Shown here: piece after piece, positions 1-8,625 of the stretch | Layout: the number at the start of each line of letters is the position of its first letter | Numbering within the stretch: position 1 is the stretch's first letter | From: Thermococcus guaymasensis DSM 11113 | GTDB taxonomy: Archaea; Methanobacteriota_B; Thermococci; Thermococcales; Thermococcaceae | Assembly: GCF_000816105.1 (NCBI RefSeq) | Contig: NZ_CP007140.1 | Span: 806,001 to 870,000, forward strand | DNA: 64,000 nt | Direction: 5' to 3' | Notes under the pieces: model-generated | The model's input: only the letters and a program-made list of their open reading frames with translations | Told to the model about the DNA's origin: nothing | Database searches by the model: none | Program-made: the position numbers and the translations under genes

Positions 1-531
1 CGAGTCATAAACCTCATCCATCATGACGAGCAGGTTGAGCTCGCTCTCCCAGTCCTCGTGGAGCATGCCCCAGTAGGGGATCTCGATGGGGTAGAAGTCT
101 TCAAGGATCAAGGCCCTAATCCCTATCCCCCTAACCCCCGGTGGAAGCTTACCGGCGGGTTCTATGCTGACAACATACTGGTCATAGAACTCTATGTTCT
201 CGGCACGAACCGTCAGGCCCCTCGAAAGCCTTGAGCGGAGGGGGACGAGCTGGAGGAAAAGGTTTTCCCTCTCGACGTCCCAGCTCGCGCTTATTGAAAC
301 GCCCTTCTTCGTGAAGAACTGGGTAATGTAACGGTCGTCTCTCTCCTCCCCCACCAAGGAGAACCCAAGCTTCCTCATTGCCCTTCCGAGAAAGTTCGGC
401 CTGGGGAGCTTCTGGTAGTTAATCAGGTACTCCCCAATCCACCCCGCCAATGGCATGGAGTACCCTATGAAAGCCTGCCTCTCGACGCGCAGGTAGGCAA
501 CGCTGGGAAGGAGCTTGAACTGGTCGAGCAT
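1..531 (-). CDS. Conserved hypothetical protein, N-terminal fragment (runs off left edge)
   Basis: An open frame of 177 codons starts at the ATG complementary to 529-531 and continues past base 1 without a stop. The visible protein begins MLDQFKLLPSVAYLRVERQ and is rich in beta-strand-like segments, with no signal peptide, membrane segment or motif I recognise. A TATA-like stretch (complement of 551-560) lies about 25 bases upstream and there is no clear Shine-Dalgarno sequence, so the mRNA may be leaderless. It lies downstream of the PolD operon on the same strand but appears to have its own promoter. Function unknown; the gene itself is fairly certain from uninterrupted coding. Confidence 0.7.
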   Translation of the reverse strand, partial: MLDQFKLLPSVAYLRVERQAFIGYSMPLAGWIGEYLINYQKLPRPNFLGRAMRKLGFSLVGEERDDRYITQFFTKKGVSISASWDVERENLFLQLVPLRSRLSRGLTVRAENIEFYDQYVVSIEPAGKLPPGVRGIGIRALILEDFYPIEIPYWGMLHEDWESELNLLVMMDEVYDS

Positions 532-573
532 CAAAGAAAGAGCGACATAATGATATATATGATTAACGGAAAA

Positions 574-3500
574 TTAAGGGCCGAAAAACTTGTCGAGACT
601 TATACCCTTTCTCTTCTTCTTGGCCTTCGCCTTCTCTTTCTTGACGTCCTTCGCAAGACTTTCAGAGGGCTTTTTCCCGGCCCGGACAGGTTTCTCTTTC
701 TTCCCAGCGCTTATACCGGACTTCTTCGTCGTCCCATTCTTTCCATTAAAGCCATCGAGGTAGCCGTTCTTGCCGTTGGACGTGCCCGTGCGCTCCTTAA
801 TCATCCTCTCGCAGACGTCCGCCGAGAAGCCGAGCAGAGTTCTCTGCTTTTCCGGCAAAACGGTCTCAAAGAGCGTCTTTATGTCCTTCTCCGTCAGGCA
901 AATCCTCTGCCTCGTGTAGTCCTTGACGTTGTATCTTGTGACCAGCATCTTAGCCGTCGGGAGGTACTTTTCAACCGCACCCTTGCTCACCGTCAGGACT
1001 ATCTTGCCGCCGCACTTCGGACAGCGCCCGGTGAGCGGGGGCCTTCTGTATTTGGTGTTGCACTTCACACAGCGGAACTCCTGCCTCGTGAAGCTCCTCA
1101 GGTTGCCCCTCAGGTCGGGAATCAGGTGGGAGTTGAGTATGGTTTCCGCAACGTGGTGCTCGTCAACAGCCCTTATGCGCTCTGCCAGGGCCAACTGGCG
1201 CTCCACCTTCTCGACCATGTCACCGAGCTGTTTGTACAGGCTCATCTTCGGGCCGAGGCCGATGTCGTCCGTATCGTGGGTGAACTTTATGCCCTCGTAC
1301 ATCTCGGGCTTTCCGAGACGGTCTTCAACGCGCTCGATGAACTTAACCTCCTTCGGGGACTTCATCTCGTAGGTGGCTTTGTAAAATTCCAGCGGATAAT
1401 AGCGGACTACGTCCATGTTGTGGACCTCGCTGTCAACCTCGCGCGGGTCAAGCCTTGTCGTAACGACCAGCGGGGCGTCCATCTTACCGCCGCGTTTTTC
1501 GGGCAAATAGTAACGGGAAAAGTTCAATAATGCATCCATAAGTAACATTACACTATCCTCATCCCCGTCGCAGTTGCGTCTTTTAGCGGCATGGTAATAC
1601 GGGTGCGCATAGCCCACGAGAACGTCCGAGAAGCCGATTATTCTGCCGATGATTCCAGCTGAAGTGTGTGGAGCAAGGCCGATGACGAGGTGGCCGATCA
1701 AATCTTCCATCTTCTCCGCGTTGTAGAACCTCGGCAGGCCGTAGAACTTCTCAAGCAGGTCGTCAATGAAGCGCGCGACCTTGAGGAGGTATTTACCCGC
1801 CTCGTAGGACAGGATTATGTCCTGGACTTTCAGCTCGACTATCTGGTCGTCCCTTTCGAGGGGCTTGCCCTCGAAGTCATGCGTATACCCGAGTTCGCGA
1901 AGCTTTTCAACGCTGACCCCTATCTCCTTCGGCTTGAAGTGGGTTATCGGCGCATCGGTGGCGTCGAAGCGGATTGTGCCGTCCTTGAAAACGTAAACAT
2001 CGTTCTTAACCCTCAGGAGGCCCTTTTCGAGGGGCTCGGCCATCTTGTAACCGGAGGTCATACCCTTGACGCCCTTGAGCCTGTCGATGCCGTAGACCTT
2101 GACGTTCTCCATCGCCTTTCTGAGCAGTTCGGAGGGCTTTATCTCCCGCTCCGCGTAGGGCCTCAGCTCGACGTCACAGCGCGGACAGCGGAAATCGAAC
2201 TCCTCCGCCTCGCTCTCGGGGTAGTCAACGTTGCACTTCGGGCAGTGCCAGAGGAGCTCCTTCCTCGTCCCGCAGACGGGGCAGAGGTGCTCGGGGCCAA
2301 CGTGTCCGCACTTCGGGCACTTGAAGAAGGCTATCTCGACCTTAGCTGTTTTTCCTTCCTCCGCGGCCTTCTTTATGTCCCTGCTCTGGCCTCCGGCCAA
2401 ACCTATCGGGAAGAGCACCTGGACAGGTGGCTTCATCTTCCTCTCCTTGGCCTTCTCGGGCCTGCCCATCCTCGCGCCTATCCAGCTTATTCCCCTGTCC
2501 CTGAGCTTTATCGGGTTGTTCTCGTTGATGATGTCTATGACGGTGTGGAACGGCTTTGCCCTGAACTCCCACTCGAGGTTGCCGAGGGGAGTTAAGAGCG
2601 CAGAGCTCCAGGGGTAGTCAACGACGATGACCTTTCTCCTGTCCTCTGTCCTTTCGAGCCTGTGGGGCAGGCCGAGAAGCTCAAGGTAGCGCTTGATTCT
2701 GGGGTCGTTGTCAAGAACGACCTTCCTCGCGAACTTCAGCTTCCTGAACTCGTCCCACTCTATCTGGGCGCTGAGGAGGGCCCTCTGGAGTTCCTCCACT
2801 TCCTCTGGCTTTAACGTGTTCCAGTAGAGGGTGTAGTAGGGGTGGAAGGGAATATCCAGAACCTTTGAGAGGTGTATCGCCAGCTCAACGCTCGGCCTGA
2901 CCCTGAGCGGGTCCTTCAAAAGGCTCTCAAGGAAATCGGGGTCTATTTCGAGGTACTCAGCGGCCTCTTCTATTGTCTCGCGCGGGTTGTCGGAGAACGG
3001 CTTGAGCTCGACCTCGTAGAGCTCCTCGATTGCCTTGGCCAGCTCCTGAACCCACCATTCCTCGACGTAGTTGGCTGGCAAAAGAGTCTGGTTGTTCTCG
3101 ACGAAGTCGCCGAAGTTGACCAAAGCGTCTCCAACGTAGAGAATCTCCTCAATCTCGTTTTTGACATTTAGAGCCGTCTCGTAGTCGTCAACGCGGACGA
3201 CGCTCCCGTCCTTGAGCTTCACTATCGGGCCCTCTACAGTGGTAGCCGGCGTCACGATACAGCCCTTTCCGGGCCTCTCGGTCTTCATCTGCGTCCCGAT
3301 GGCTATGAACTCGTCGAGGATTAGCATGGTGGCCGGGTTAACGCTCCACGTCGCGAAGCCGCTGACGCGGGAACGGCCGTAGCGCAGGCGGAAGCCACCG
3401 TTCTCTGAGGGTTCGGCGAAGAGGGGCCTGCCACCTATTATTTCCTTGGTGTACTTCTTGTTTGGGGCAATATTGGACCTAAATTTCTCGTAGAGCTCGT

Positions 3501-4458
3501 AGTAGAAGCCCTTCTCGACCTTCTCGGCAACTTCCTCCTTCGCCCCGGAAGCTTCGGCCTTGGATTTGTCGGCTTTGGGCTCCTCAGTGCTTTTGCCCTT
3601 CTCCTTGGCCTCGACAAACTCCTTTATCCAGTCCCAGCCTTCCACACCCATCTTGTCTATGTACTTAACGAGCTTTTTCGCCTTCTGGAGGACACCTTCA
3701 GCCAAAACGAGAATAGCACCACCGCGGAGGTGGTTCGTCTCAACGCCGGGAACGTTCCTGTGGGAGACCTCGACTTTATCCGTCTCTTCACCGGTTATCT
3801 CGATGGGAATGTTTCTCATCGCGAGCCTTACCTCATCGGCCTCGGGGTGATACTGCAGGCGCGTAACCGCGCGGTGGTAGAGGTCTACCTCCTCGACCAT
3901 CCTCTCAATGTGCTCCTGGCTCGGCTTGAAGCGGTCGAGGCCGAGCTTTTTCCTCACGTAGTCGCCGACGAGGACACTCAGTGCCTGGGCAGTTCCACCG
4001 GAACTCCTGATGGGACCGGCGTAGTAGAGCGCTAGGTACTCGCTGTTATCGGCCCACTCGTTGCGCTTGATTTTAACGTCAGCGATACCCTCCAGGGGTG
4101 CGGAGACTATACCCTCCGTGAGGATTGCCAGAGCAGTTCTAACCGCTTGCTCGGCGTACTTCTCCTTGCTACCCAGGTCACCGAACTTCCCCTCGATGAT
4201 TTCATCAACTACCTTGAGAGCTGCCAGCTCCTTGCCGTACTCCTTGACGAGCTCTCTAATCCTCTCGGCGACTCCAGGAGGACCGACGAGGCTCTCCACA
4301 CGGCCGGCCATGTCGGTTGCCTGGGGAACTTCAACGTCGAGGCTTGGGTCTTTCCCCTGGGCGCGGGCCTTTCTCGCTATCTCATAGGCCCTGTCTATCT
4401 CCCTCTGGAGTGATTCAAAGTAAGCCTTCATCTCGGGTGAGTATAGCTCCTCTCCCAT
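574..4458 (-). CDS. polC: DNA polymerase D large (catalytic) subunit DP2
   Basis: Catalytic subunit of the archaeal replicative polymerase PolD, which elongates DNA together with the small subunit encoded just upstream. The protein has 1294 residues. Visible features: zinc-binding cysteine clusters around 714-762 (CPKC, CPVC, CPKC, CPRC), the catalytic CDGDED motif at 963-968 whose Asp964 and Asp966 match the metal-binding aspartates of the family, a second zinc module at 1130-1149, and a lysine-rich tail ending in ISLDKFFGP, a PCNA-interacting (PIP) box. The ATG follows the TGA of polB directly and uses the GAGGGGG in the end of polB as ribosome-binding site, so the two subunits are probably co-translated. 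Several relatives carry an intein at the N-C junction of this CDGDED motif; here it is uninterrupted. Confidence 0.97.
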   Translation of the reverse strand: MGEELYSPEMKAYFESLQREIDRAYEIARKARAQGKDPSLDVEVPQATDMAGRVESLVGPPGVAERIRELVKEYGKELAALKVVDEIIEGKFGDLGSKEKYAEQAVRTALAILTEGIVSAPLEGIADVKIKRNEWADNSEYLALYYAGPIRSSGGTAQALSVLVGDYVRKKLGLDRFKPSQEHIERMVEEVDLYHRAVTRLQYHPEADEVRLAMRNIPIEITGEETDKVEVSHRNVPGVETNHLRGGAILVLAEGVLQKAKKLVKYIDKMGVEGWDWIKEFVEAKEKGKSTEEPKADKSKAEASGAKEEVAEKVEKGFYYELYEKFRSNIAPNKKYTKEIIGGRPLFAEPSENGGFRLRYGRSRVSGFATWSVNPATMLILDEFIAIGTQMKTERPGKGCIVTPATTVEGPIVKLKDGSVVRVDDYETALNVKNEIEEILYVGDALVNFGDFVENNQTLLPANYVEEWWVQELAKAIEELYEVELKPFSDNPRETIEEAAEYLEIDPDFLESLLKDPLRVRPSVELAIHLSKVLDIPFHPYYTLYWNTLKPEEVEELQRALLSAQIEWDEFRKLKFARKVVLDNDPRIKRYLELLGLPHRLERTEDRRKVIVVDYPWSSALLTPLGNLEWEFRAKPFHTVIDIINENNPIKLRDRGISWIGARMGRPEKAKERKMKPPVQVLFPIGLAGGQSRDIKKAAEEGKTAKVEIAFFKCPKCGHVGPEHLCPVCGTRKELLWHCPKCNVDYPESEAEEFDFRCPRCDVELRPYAEREIKPSELLRKAMENVKVYGIDRLKGVKGMTSGYKMAEPLEKGLLRVKNDVYVFKDGTIRFDATDAPITHFKPKEIGVSVEKLRELGYTHDFEGKPLERDDQIVELKVQDIILSYEAGKYLLKVARFIDDLLEKFYGLPRFYNAEKMEDLIGHLVIGLAPHTSAGIIGRIIGFSDVLVGYAHPYYHAAKRRNCDGDEDSVMLLMDALLNFSRYYLPEKRGGKMDAPLVVTTRLDPREVDSEVHNMDVVRYYPLEFYKATYEMKSPKEVKFIERVEDRLGKPEMYEGIKFTHDTDDIGLGPKMSLYKQLGDMVEKVERQLALAERIRAVDEHHVAETILNSHLIPDLRGNLRSFTRQEFRCVKCNTKYRRPPLTGRCPKCGGKIVLTVSKGAVEKYLPTAKMLVTRYNVKDYTRQRICLTEKDIKTLFETVLPEKQRTLLGFSADVCERMIKERTGTSNGKNGYLDGFNGKNGTTKKSGISAGKKEKPVRAGKKPSESLAKDVKKEKAKAKKKRKGISLDKFFGP

Positions 4459-6456
4459 TCAAACCCCCTCGCAGAACTGCTCGAAGTTTATAACCGCACG
4501 TAGGCGGGCAGTCTCAACGTCTATTATCGGCACGCGCGCGGGAGTGGGGACGATGTTGACCATCTTCTGGAACTCGGTCTGGGCCTGCCAGGTGCCGGTG
4601 TTTATGACGAAGACGCCGTTGTAGATCTTGTACTGCATAACGTGGACGTGGCCGGCCTGGAAGAGATCTGGAACACTCTCAATGACGAGCAAGTCTTCAG
4701 GATCCGGTGCAATAGGAACTTTTTCGCCAAACGTGGGCGCAAGATGTCTCAGTCTCAAGAGCTCGACCATTGCCTCGGCGGGGCGGTGGTGGCTTCTGTT
4801 GGGGATTTCTGTGACGACATCCTCGATTCCCCTGCCGTGTGCTATGAGGAAGTCCCTGCCGTGGAGCCTCACGACCGCAGGGTTGCTGATTACAGTGACG
4901 TTTTTAAGGCGGTATATCGGGCGGGCGTACTCTTCATAAAAGCCGGGCTGCGGAAGGGCAGTCCTCGCGGCGTCGTGGTTTCCAGGGCCAATAAAGATGT
5001 GAATGTGCTTCGGAACATTCCGGAGCAGGTTTGCAAGGGCCTCGTACTGGTCAAAAATGTCAGGGATAGCGAGCTCCTCGTACTGGCCAGGGTAAATACC
5101 AACACCGTCAACTGCGTCACCCGCTATGATCAGGTATTTAATCCTGCTGACAAGCTCGGCGTGGGTTTCATTTTCTACGTTGCCGTTGAGCCACTCAAGG
5201 AACTTCTCAAAGGCCTTCTCGCAGAACTTGTTAGAGCCCACGTGGATGTCGCTTAGAAGGACTGCGTAAACCTTCTCTTTGAGGGGTGGTTTGGGAGGAC
5301 GAACCTTAGGTACATCAGGTAGGTAGAGGTGGTCAGCGAATATCATGCCCCTTCCAGAGTATTTGCCAGAAACCGCAACGGCCGAGTCGTGCATAATGCT
5401 CATGACGAGCTTAGCATCCTCCCTGTCACGATTTATGAAAACCTTGATTCTGCCCGTCGCGTCCTCGAGCTCAAGAACGTAACCTTTATTTGTCTCCCTC
5501 TTATCGGTAAGCAAGCCGACGACCGTTACTTCGGAGCCTGGCTGGACATAGCTGAGCTTTCCGATGTCGATTATCCCACCGATCTCAGGGTTTTCCCGGA
5601 AAATCCGGCGCATCTTCTTCAGACGCGAACGGAAGTAGAGGCGGTACGCCTCAACGAGGAATTCCCCCTCTTTGCCGGCCGCGTTGCTAGCCTTCGGTGG
5701 AGAGAACTTAACGTTCTTAACATCGAACACGACCTCTGATTCAGCAGGCATCTCCGCAGCGCGATAGTGGAACTCTGGATTTGGCGTAATAACGACGTCT
5801 TCGTAAACAGAATAGCTCTTCTCTACCTCTGGAACTTCCTCCTCAACATAGGCTATTGGGACTCCATAATCGCCATAGACTACTTTTGGTTTGATCCCAT
5901 TTCCATTTTCTTCCACTCCAGTTTCTTCGGGTTCACCATTAATCTCGCTATTCGACTCCAGATCCACCTGAAGACCAGTGTTTTCTGAGCCAGTGTCTTC
6001 GGCAACCTCACCTATTTCCACTGGAAAAGAGTCCGCAGAAGCCCCAGTCCCATCGGATTCCGCAAGTTCTGATGGGGGTTCAAAAAGGGATTCATCCTCA
6101 CTGGTTCCAGTGGAAATCAAACTCTCCCCCTCAGAAAACACCTCATTTTCGGAGGCATTTTCGGGAATGGAAGGTTCTAAGGGCACTTCTACGCCCGCAT
6201 CTCCAGTGGAAATTGAACTTTCTCCCTCTCCCATCTCCGAGACTTCAACTGAATCAGAACCAGCGGTAGTTACAAGAAGGCCTTTGGACTCCAGGAACTC
6301 TTGGGCTATTGAAGATGTAATGACAAAAGAGCCCTTGGCCTTAGCGAATTTTATCAGCTCGGCCAGTGTAAAGTCCCGTTTGTAGTAGGGCTCAAGAAGG
6401 TAATAAGCGGAGGGCGTTATAAGGTAATTATTCTCCATTAGATCCTCAACGAGCAT
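4459..6456 (-). CDS. polB: DNA polymerase D small subunit DP1 (3'-5' exonuclease)
   Basis: Proofreading subunit of PolD, 665 residues. It has an N-terminal helical domain (1-65), an acidic Ser/Glu/Gly-rich linker (about 66-195), an OB fold (about 300-370) and a calcineurin-like phosphoesterase domain with all expected metal motifs: SDIHVG (402-407), GDAVDG (446-451), PGNHD (491-495), AHGRG (539-543) and GHVHV (602-606). The linker contains an imperfect 32-residue repeat (GEGESSISTG at about 76-85, SEGESLISTG at about 108-117). Its ISTG codons, and the SFPVEIG codons at 143-149, spell origin-recognition-box cores. The start codon overlaps the orc1/cdc6 stop by one base (TGATG), indicating coupling. 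Confidence 0.97.
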   Translation of the reverse strand: MLVEDLMENNYLITPSAYYLLEPYYKRDFTLAELIKFAKAKGSFVITSSIAQEFLESKGLLVTTAGSDSVEVSEMGEGESSISTGDAGVEVPLEPSIPENASENEVFSEGESLISTGTSEDESLFEPPSELAESDGTGASADSFPVEIGEVAEDTGSENTGLQVDLESNSEINGEPEETGVEENGNGIKPKVVYGDYGVPIAYVEEEVPEVEKSYSVYEDVVITPNPEFHYRAAEMPAESEVVFDVKNVKFSPPKASNAAGKEGEFLVEAYRLYFRSRLKKMRRIFRENPEIGGIIDIGKLSYVQPGSEVTVVGLLTDKRETNKGYVLELEDATGRIKVFINRDREDAKLVMSIMHDSAVAVSGKYSGRGMIFADHLYLPDVPKVRPPKPPLKEKVYAVLLSDIHVGSNKFCEKAFEKFLEWLNGNVENETHAELVSRIKYLIIAGDAVDGVGIYPGQYEELAIPDIFDQYEALANLLRNVPKHIHIFIGPGNHDAARTALPQPGFYEEYARPIYRLKNVTVISNPAVVRLHGRDFLIAHGRGIEDVVTEIPNRSHHRPAEAMVELLRLRHLAPTFGEKVPIAPDPEDLLVIESVPDLFQAGHVHVMQYKIYNGVFVINTGTWQAQTEFQKMVNIVPTPARVPIIDVETARLRAVINFEQFCEGV
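6015..6212. repeat. Three ORB-like cores inside the polB linker
   Basis: Three copies of the origin recognition box core lie in the linker-coding part of polB: TTTCCACTGGAAA at 6015-6027, TTCCAGTGGAAA at 6105-6116 and CTCCAGTGGAAA at 6201-6212. The last two point the same way, are exactly 96 bp (32 codons) apart, and both continue into an A-rich then C-rich stretch. The same core occurs in oriC at 7719, 8201 and 8476. That they are Orc1/Cdc6 sites is inference from sequence identity. Confidence 0.7.
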
Positions 6457-7700
6457 CAGATCAACCTCCTCTGGCGGGAGAGGTTAAGGGTAAGTAGAGG
6501 CCTGAGCTGATCATCCTGACTGAAAACTTTCTTGACTTTGTGAGGCGTCACATTAAGGCGAATTTCCTTCGTTCTGCCGTAGCGGCCCTTGCTCACGACT
6601 TTGGCGTTAATCACACCGAGCATATCGAGCTCGTTTATCAGATCACTTATCCTGCGCTGGGTGAGCGGGTCAAGGTCGATGTAATCACAGAGGGACTTGT
6701 AAATGGAATATACGTCCCCTGTGTTTGCAGGCAGTTCACCGTTCTCGTCGAGGAGCACTATCGCGTGCAGAAGGACCTTTGAATGGAGAGGTAGAGTCTT
6801 TATGACTTCTTCCATGGTGTCCTGCTCTATTTTCTCCTGCGCAAGCCATACGTGCCGCTCGGTTACCTTGCTTGCACCCTCACGTTCGGCTATTTCACCG
6901 GCCACCCTAAGAAGATCCAGCGCCCTCCTCGCATCACCGTGCTCTCTTGCAGCGAGGGCAGCACAGAGGGGAACAACGGCATCATCGAGGACTCCCTCAT
7001 TGAAAGCGTCCTTCGCACGCTGCATAAGGATGTCCCTGAGCTGGGTAGCGTCGTATGGCGGGAAGACAACTTCTTCCTCACTCAGACTTGACAGAACACG
7101 GGCATCAAGGTACTCTTTGAACTTGAGGTCGTTGGATATCCCAATGATGCTCACTTTGGCCCTTGAAAGCTCGGTGTTAATTCTCGTGAGGGAATAGAGA
7201 ATGTCATCTCCACTCTTCTTCACGAGCTTATCAATTTCGTCGAGGACTATGATCACGAAGCGCTCCCTTGAATCAACTACCTCCTTAAGCCGGGCATAGA
7301 CCTCGTCAGTGGGCCAGCCTACCAGAGGAACCTCAATACCGCTCTCCTCTTTGAAATGATTGACTATGTTTGCAAGAACGCGGTACTGCGTGTCAACTAT
7401 CTCACAGTTGATGTATATGACCTCAACGGGAACGTTATACTTCTCGGAGATTTTCTTGAGCTCCTCCGTAACGAACTTGATGGTAACAGTCTTTCCGGTT
7501 CCTGTCTTACCATACACGAAAACATTGGAGGGTGTTTCACCGCGCAAAACAGGGACGAGGATATGGGCGAGCTCTTCTATCTGCTCTTTTCGGTGGGGTA
7601 GCTCCTTCGGGGTGTAACTATGCCTAAGCACCTCTTTGTTTTTGAATATCTTTTTGGCGTGGAGGTACTTCTCGAATATTGAGCCCAGATAGTCGTCCAT
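6456..7700 (-). CDS. orc1/cdc6: Orc1/Cdc6 origin-binding initiator ATPase
   Basis: AAA+ initiator that binds ORB repeats, melts the origin and loads MCM. It shows Walker A GKTGTGKT (about 64-71), Walker B VLDEIDKL, sensor segment GISNDLKF and a C-terminal winged helix ending SRQRRLI. The open frame extends to 7742, but the ATG at 7700 is preceded by GGTGATGACA, the arrangement used by neighbouring genes, giving 414 residues; an ATG at 7706 is possible. Codons upstream of 7706 overlap an ORB (7719-7730), which argues against the longest start and suggests the initiator binds next to its own start. It is the first gene of the orc1-polB-polC operon. Confidence 0.95.
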   Translation of the reverse strand: MDDYLGSIFEKYLHAKKIFKNKEVLRHSYTPKELPHRKEQIEELAHILVPVLRGETPSNVFVYGKTGTGKTVTIKFVTEELKKISEKYNVPVEVIYINCEIVDTQYRVLANIVNHFKEESGIEVPLVGWPTDEVYARLKEVVDSRERFVIIVLDEIDKLVKKSGDDILYSLTRINTELSRAKVSIIGISNDLKFKEYLDARVLSSLSEEEVVFPPYDATQLRDILMQRAKDAFNEGVLDDAVVPLCAALAAREHGDARRALDLLRVAGEIAEREGASKVTERHVWLAQEKIEQDTMEEVIKTLPLHSKVLLHAIVLLDENGELPANTGDVYSIYKSLCDYIDLDPLTQRRISDLINELDMLGVINAKVVSKGRYGRTKEIRLNVTPHKVKKVFSQDDQLRPLLTLNLSRQRRLI

Positions 7701-7718
7701 TGTCATCACCGATTTTAG

Positions 7719-8076
7719 TTCCAGTGGAAATAAAACTCCCATACATTATTGGGGTACATTAATCAGATTTTACTGATACAGGCATGTTGAAATCGAACAT
7801 GTTTTTATAGACATACGTGCAATTATCTCCTAAGTTTAGGAACCACTGTTATGATCTTTTCCACCCGAAGCACTGGACACAGTGGAAAGCCAACCAATCT
7901 AGGATGAAGAGTTTATATCCTTTGTTTGTCATGAACCTGTCCAAATGGGATATCGGTTTCCACTGGATAAGCAAGGTGCTCCAAAGGAAATTTGGAACAT
8001 CCAATGAACAGAAATGAACACCAGATTTTACAAAGGTAAAGCAAACATAAATCGGCATATACAATTTCCACTGAAA
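7719..8076. repeat. Left mini-ORB cluster of oriC
   Basis: TTCCAGTGGAAA at 7719-7730 is a perfect core, continuing ATAAAACTCCC. Degenerate copies follow: CACAGTGGAAA (7878-7888), TTTCCACTGGA (7957-7967), TCCAAAGGAAA (7980-7990, fits TCCANWGGAAA) and TTTCCACTGAAA (8065-8076). They lie between orc1/cdc6 and the main inverted ORB pair. Confidence 0.7.
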
Positions 8077-8185
8077 GAAAAATGAACATAAATGTCTATC
8101 CAATATAGTGCATTAGTGTCCCATTCTAAGCATTGGAGTTAAACTAAAGAATTTGATAAACCCATATAGTTAAACAGAATTGTAG

Positions 8186-8216
8186 CCCCAGGGGGTTTTA
8201 TTTCCACTGGAACCGG
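8186..8216 (-). repeat. Long ORB, left member of the inverted pair
   Basis: On the minus strand the site reads TTCCAGTGGAAATAAAA followed by CCCCCTGGGG. It mirrors the copy at 8474-8502, so the G/C-rich ends of both point away from the AT-rich region between them. Confidence 0.85.
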
Positions 8217-8280
8217 GAAATGGCTACACCCAGTGTCTCGTCTTCTTTTGGTGAAAACACTCCCATTTTTTCTACGTCTT

Positions 8281-8415
8281 TGGCTTTTAATATTTTGCAT
8301 GAACAATGTTCATATAGCTCATGAGGATTTAAATAATTATGAATAGAGCAATAGATATTTGCTCGATTTCATAAAAAATACCCTGAACATAATATCATTT
8401 GCATACAAAAAATTC
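8281..8415. other. AT-rich duplex unwinding element of oriC
   Basis: This is a strongly AT-rich segment between the two long ORBs. It contains a perfect inverted repeat GAGCAA/TTGCTC (8346-8364, 7-base loop) and TGAAC/GTTCA (8300-8312). The position fits the site where Orc1/Cdc6 melts DNA. No gene is seen. Confidence 0.75.
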
Positions 8416-8473
8416 TTGCCAAACTCCTGTTTTCAAATGTAAGGCCTTTTTGACCCGTCCATTTCCCTATCCC

Positions 8474-8502
8474 GGTTCCAGTGGAAATGAAACTCTGGGG
8501 GG
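8474..8502 (+). repeat. Long ORB, right member of the inverted pair
   Basis: The site reads TTCCAGTGGAAATGAAACTC followed by TGGGGGG. The core, A-rich middle and terminal G-run match the extended archaeal ORB consensus. Confidence 0.87.
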
Positions 8503-8533
8503 TCTTTTCGATGAGCATCGAAAAAGACCTCTG

Positions 8534-8625
8534 TTTCCATTGGAAAAACTGTTCCTCGTAGTATCCTAATGACCATCGTTGAATTGTTTTGACTTTGGGG
8601 CATCTTTTTAAGGTTCGAGTGGAAA
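8534..8625. repeat. Right mini-ORBs of oriC
   Basis: TTTCCATTGGAAA at 8534-8546 and TTCGAGTGGAAA at 8614-8625 each differ from the ORB core by one base. The second overlaps the start codon of the potassium-channel gene. Confidence 0.65.

Larger units (their letters stand above)
7701..8624. other. oriC: Chromosomal replication origin oriC
   Basis: The only long gene-free stretch of the window lies beside orc1/cdc6. It holds two long ORBs in inverted orientation (8186-8216 and 8474-8502), an AT-rich segment with hairpins between them (about 8281-8415), and further short ORBs at about 7719-7730, 7878-7888, 7957-7967, 7980-7990, 8065-8076, 8534-8546 and 8614-8625. This matches the described Pyrococcus oriC layout. 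Two small inverted repeats precede orc1: ATCAG/CTGAT at 7762-7777 and CATGTT/AACATG at 7783-7801. Short open frames here have no ribosome-binding sites and overlap the repeats, so I treat them as non-coding. Confidence 0.9.

Noticed and set aside
550-1530. Long open frame on the plus strand opposite polC
   Set aside because: It is antisense to the well-supported PolD large subunit, has no ribosome-binding site and no recognisable domain; GC-rich codons make such shadows common.
7817-8103. Small open frames on both strands in oriC
   Set aside because: They overlap each other and the ORB repeats, lack ribosome-binding sites and have no family resemblance.
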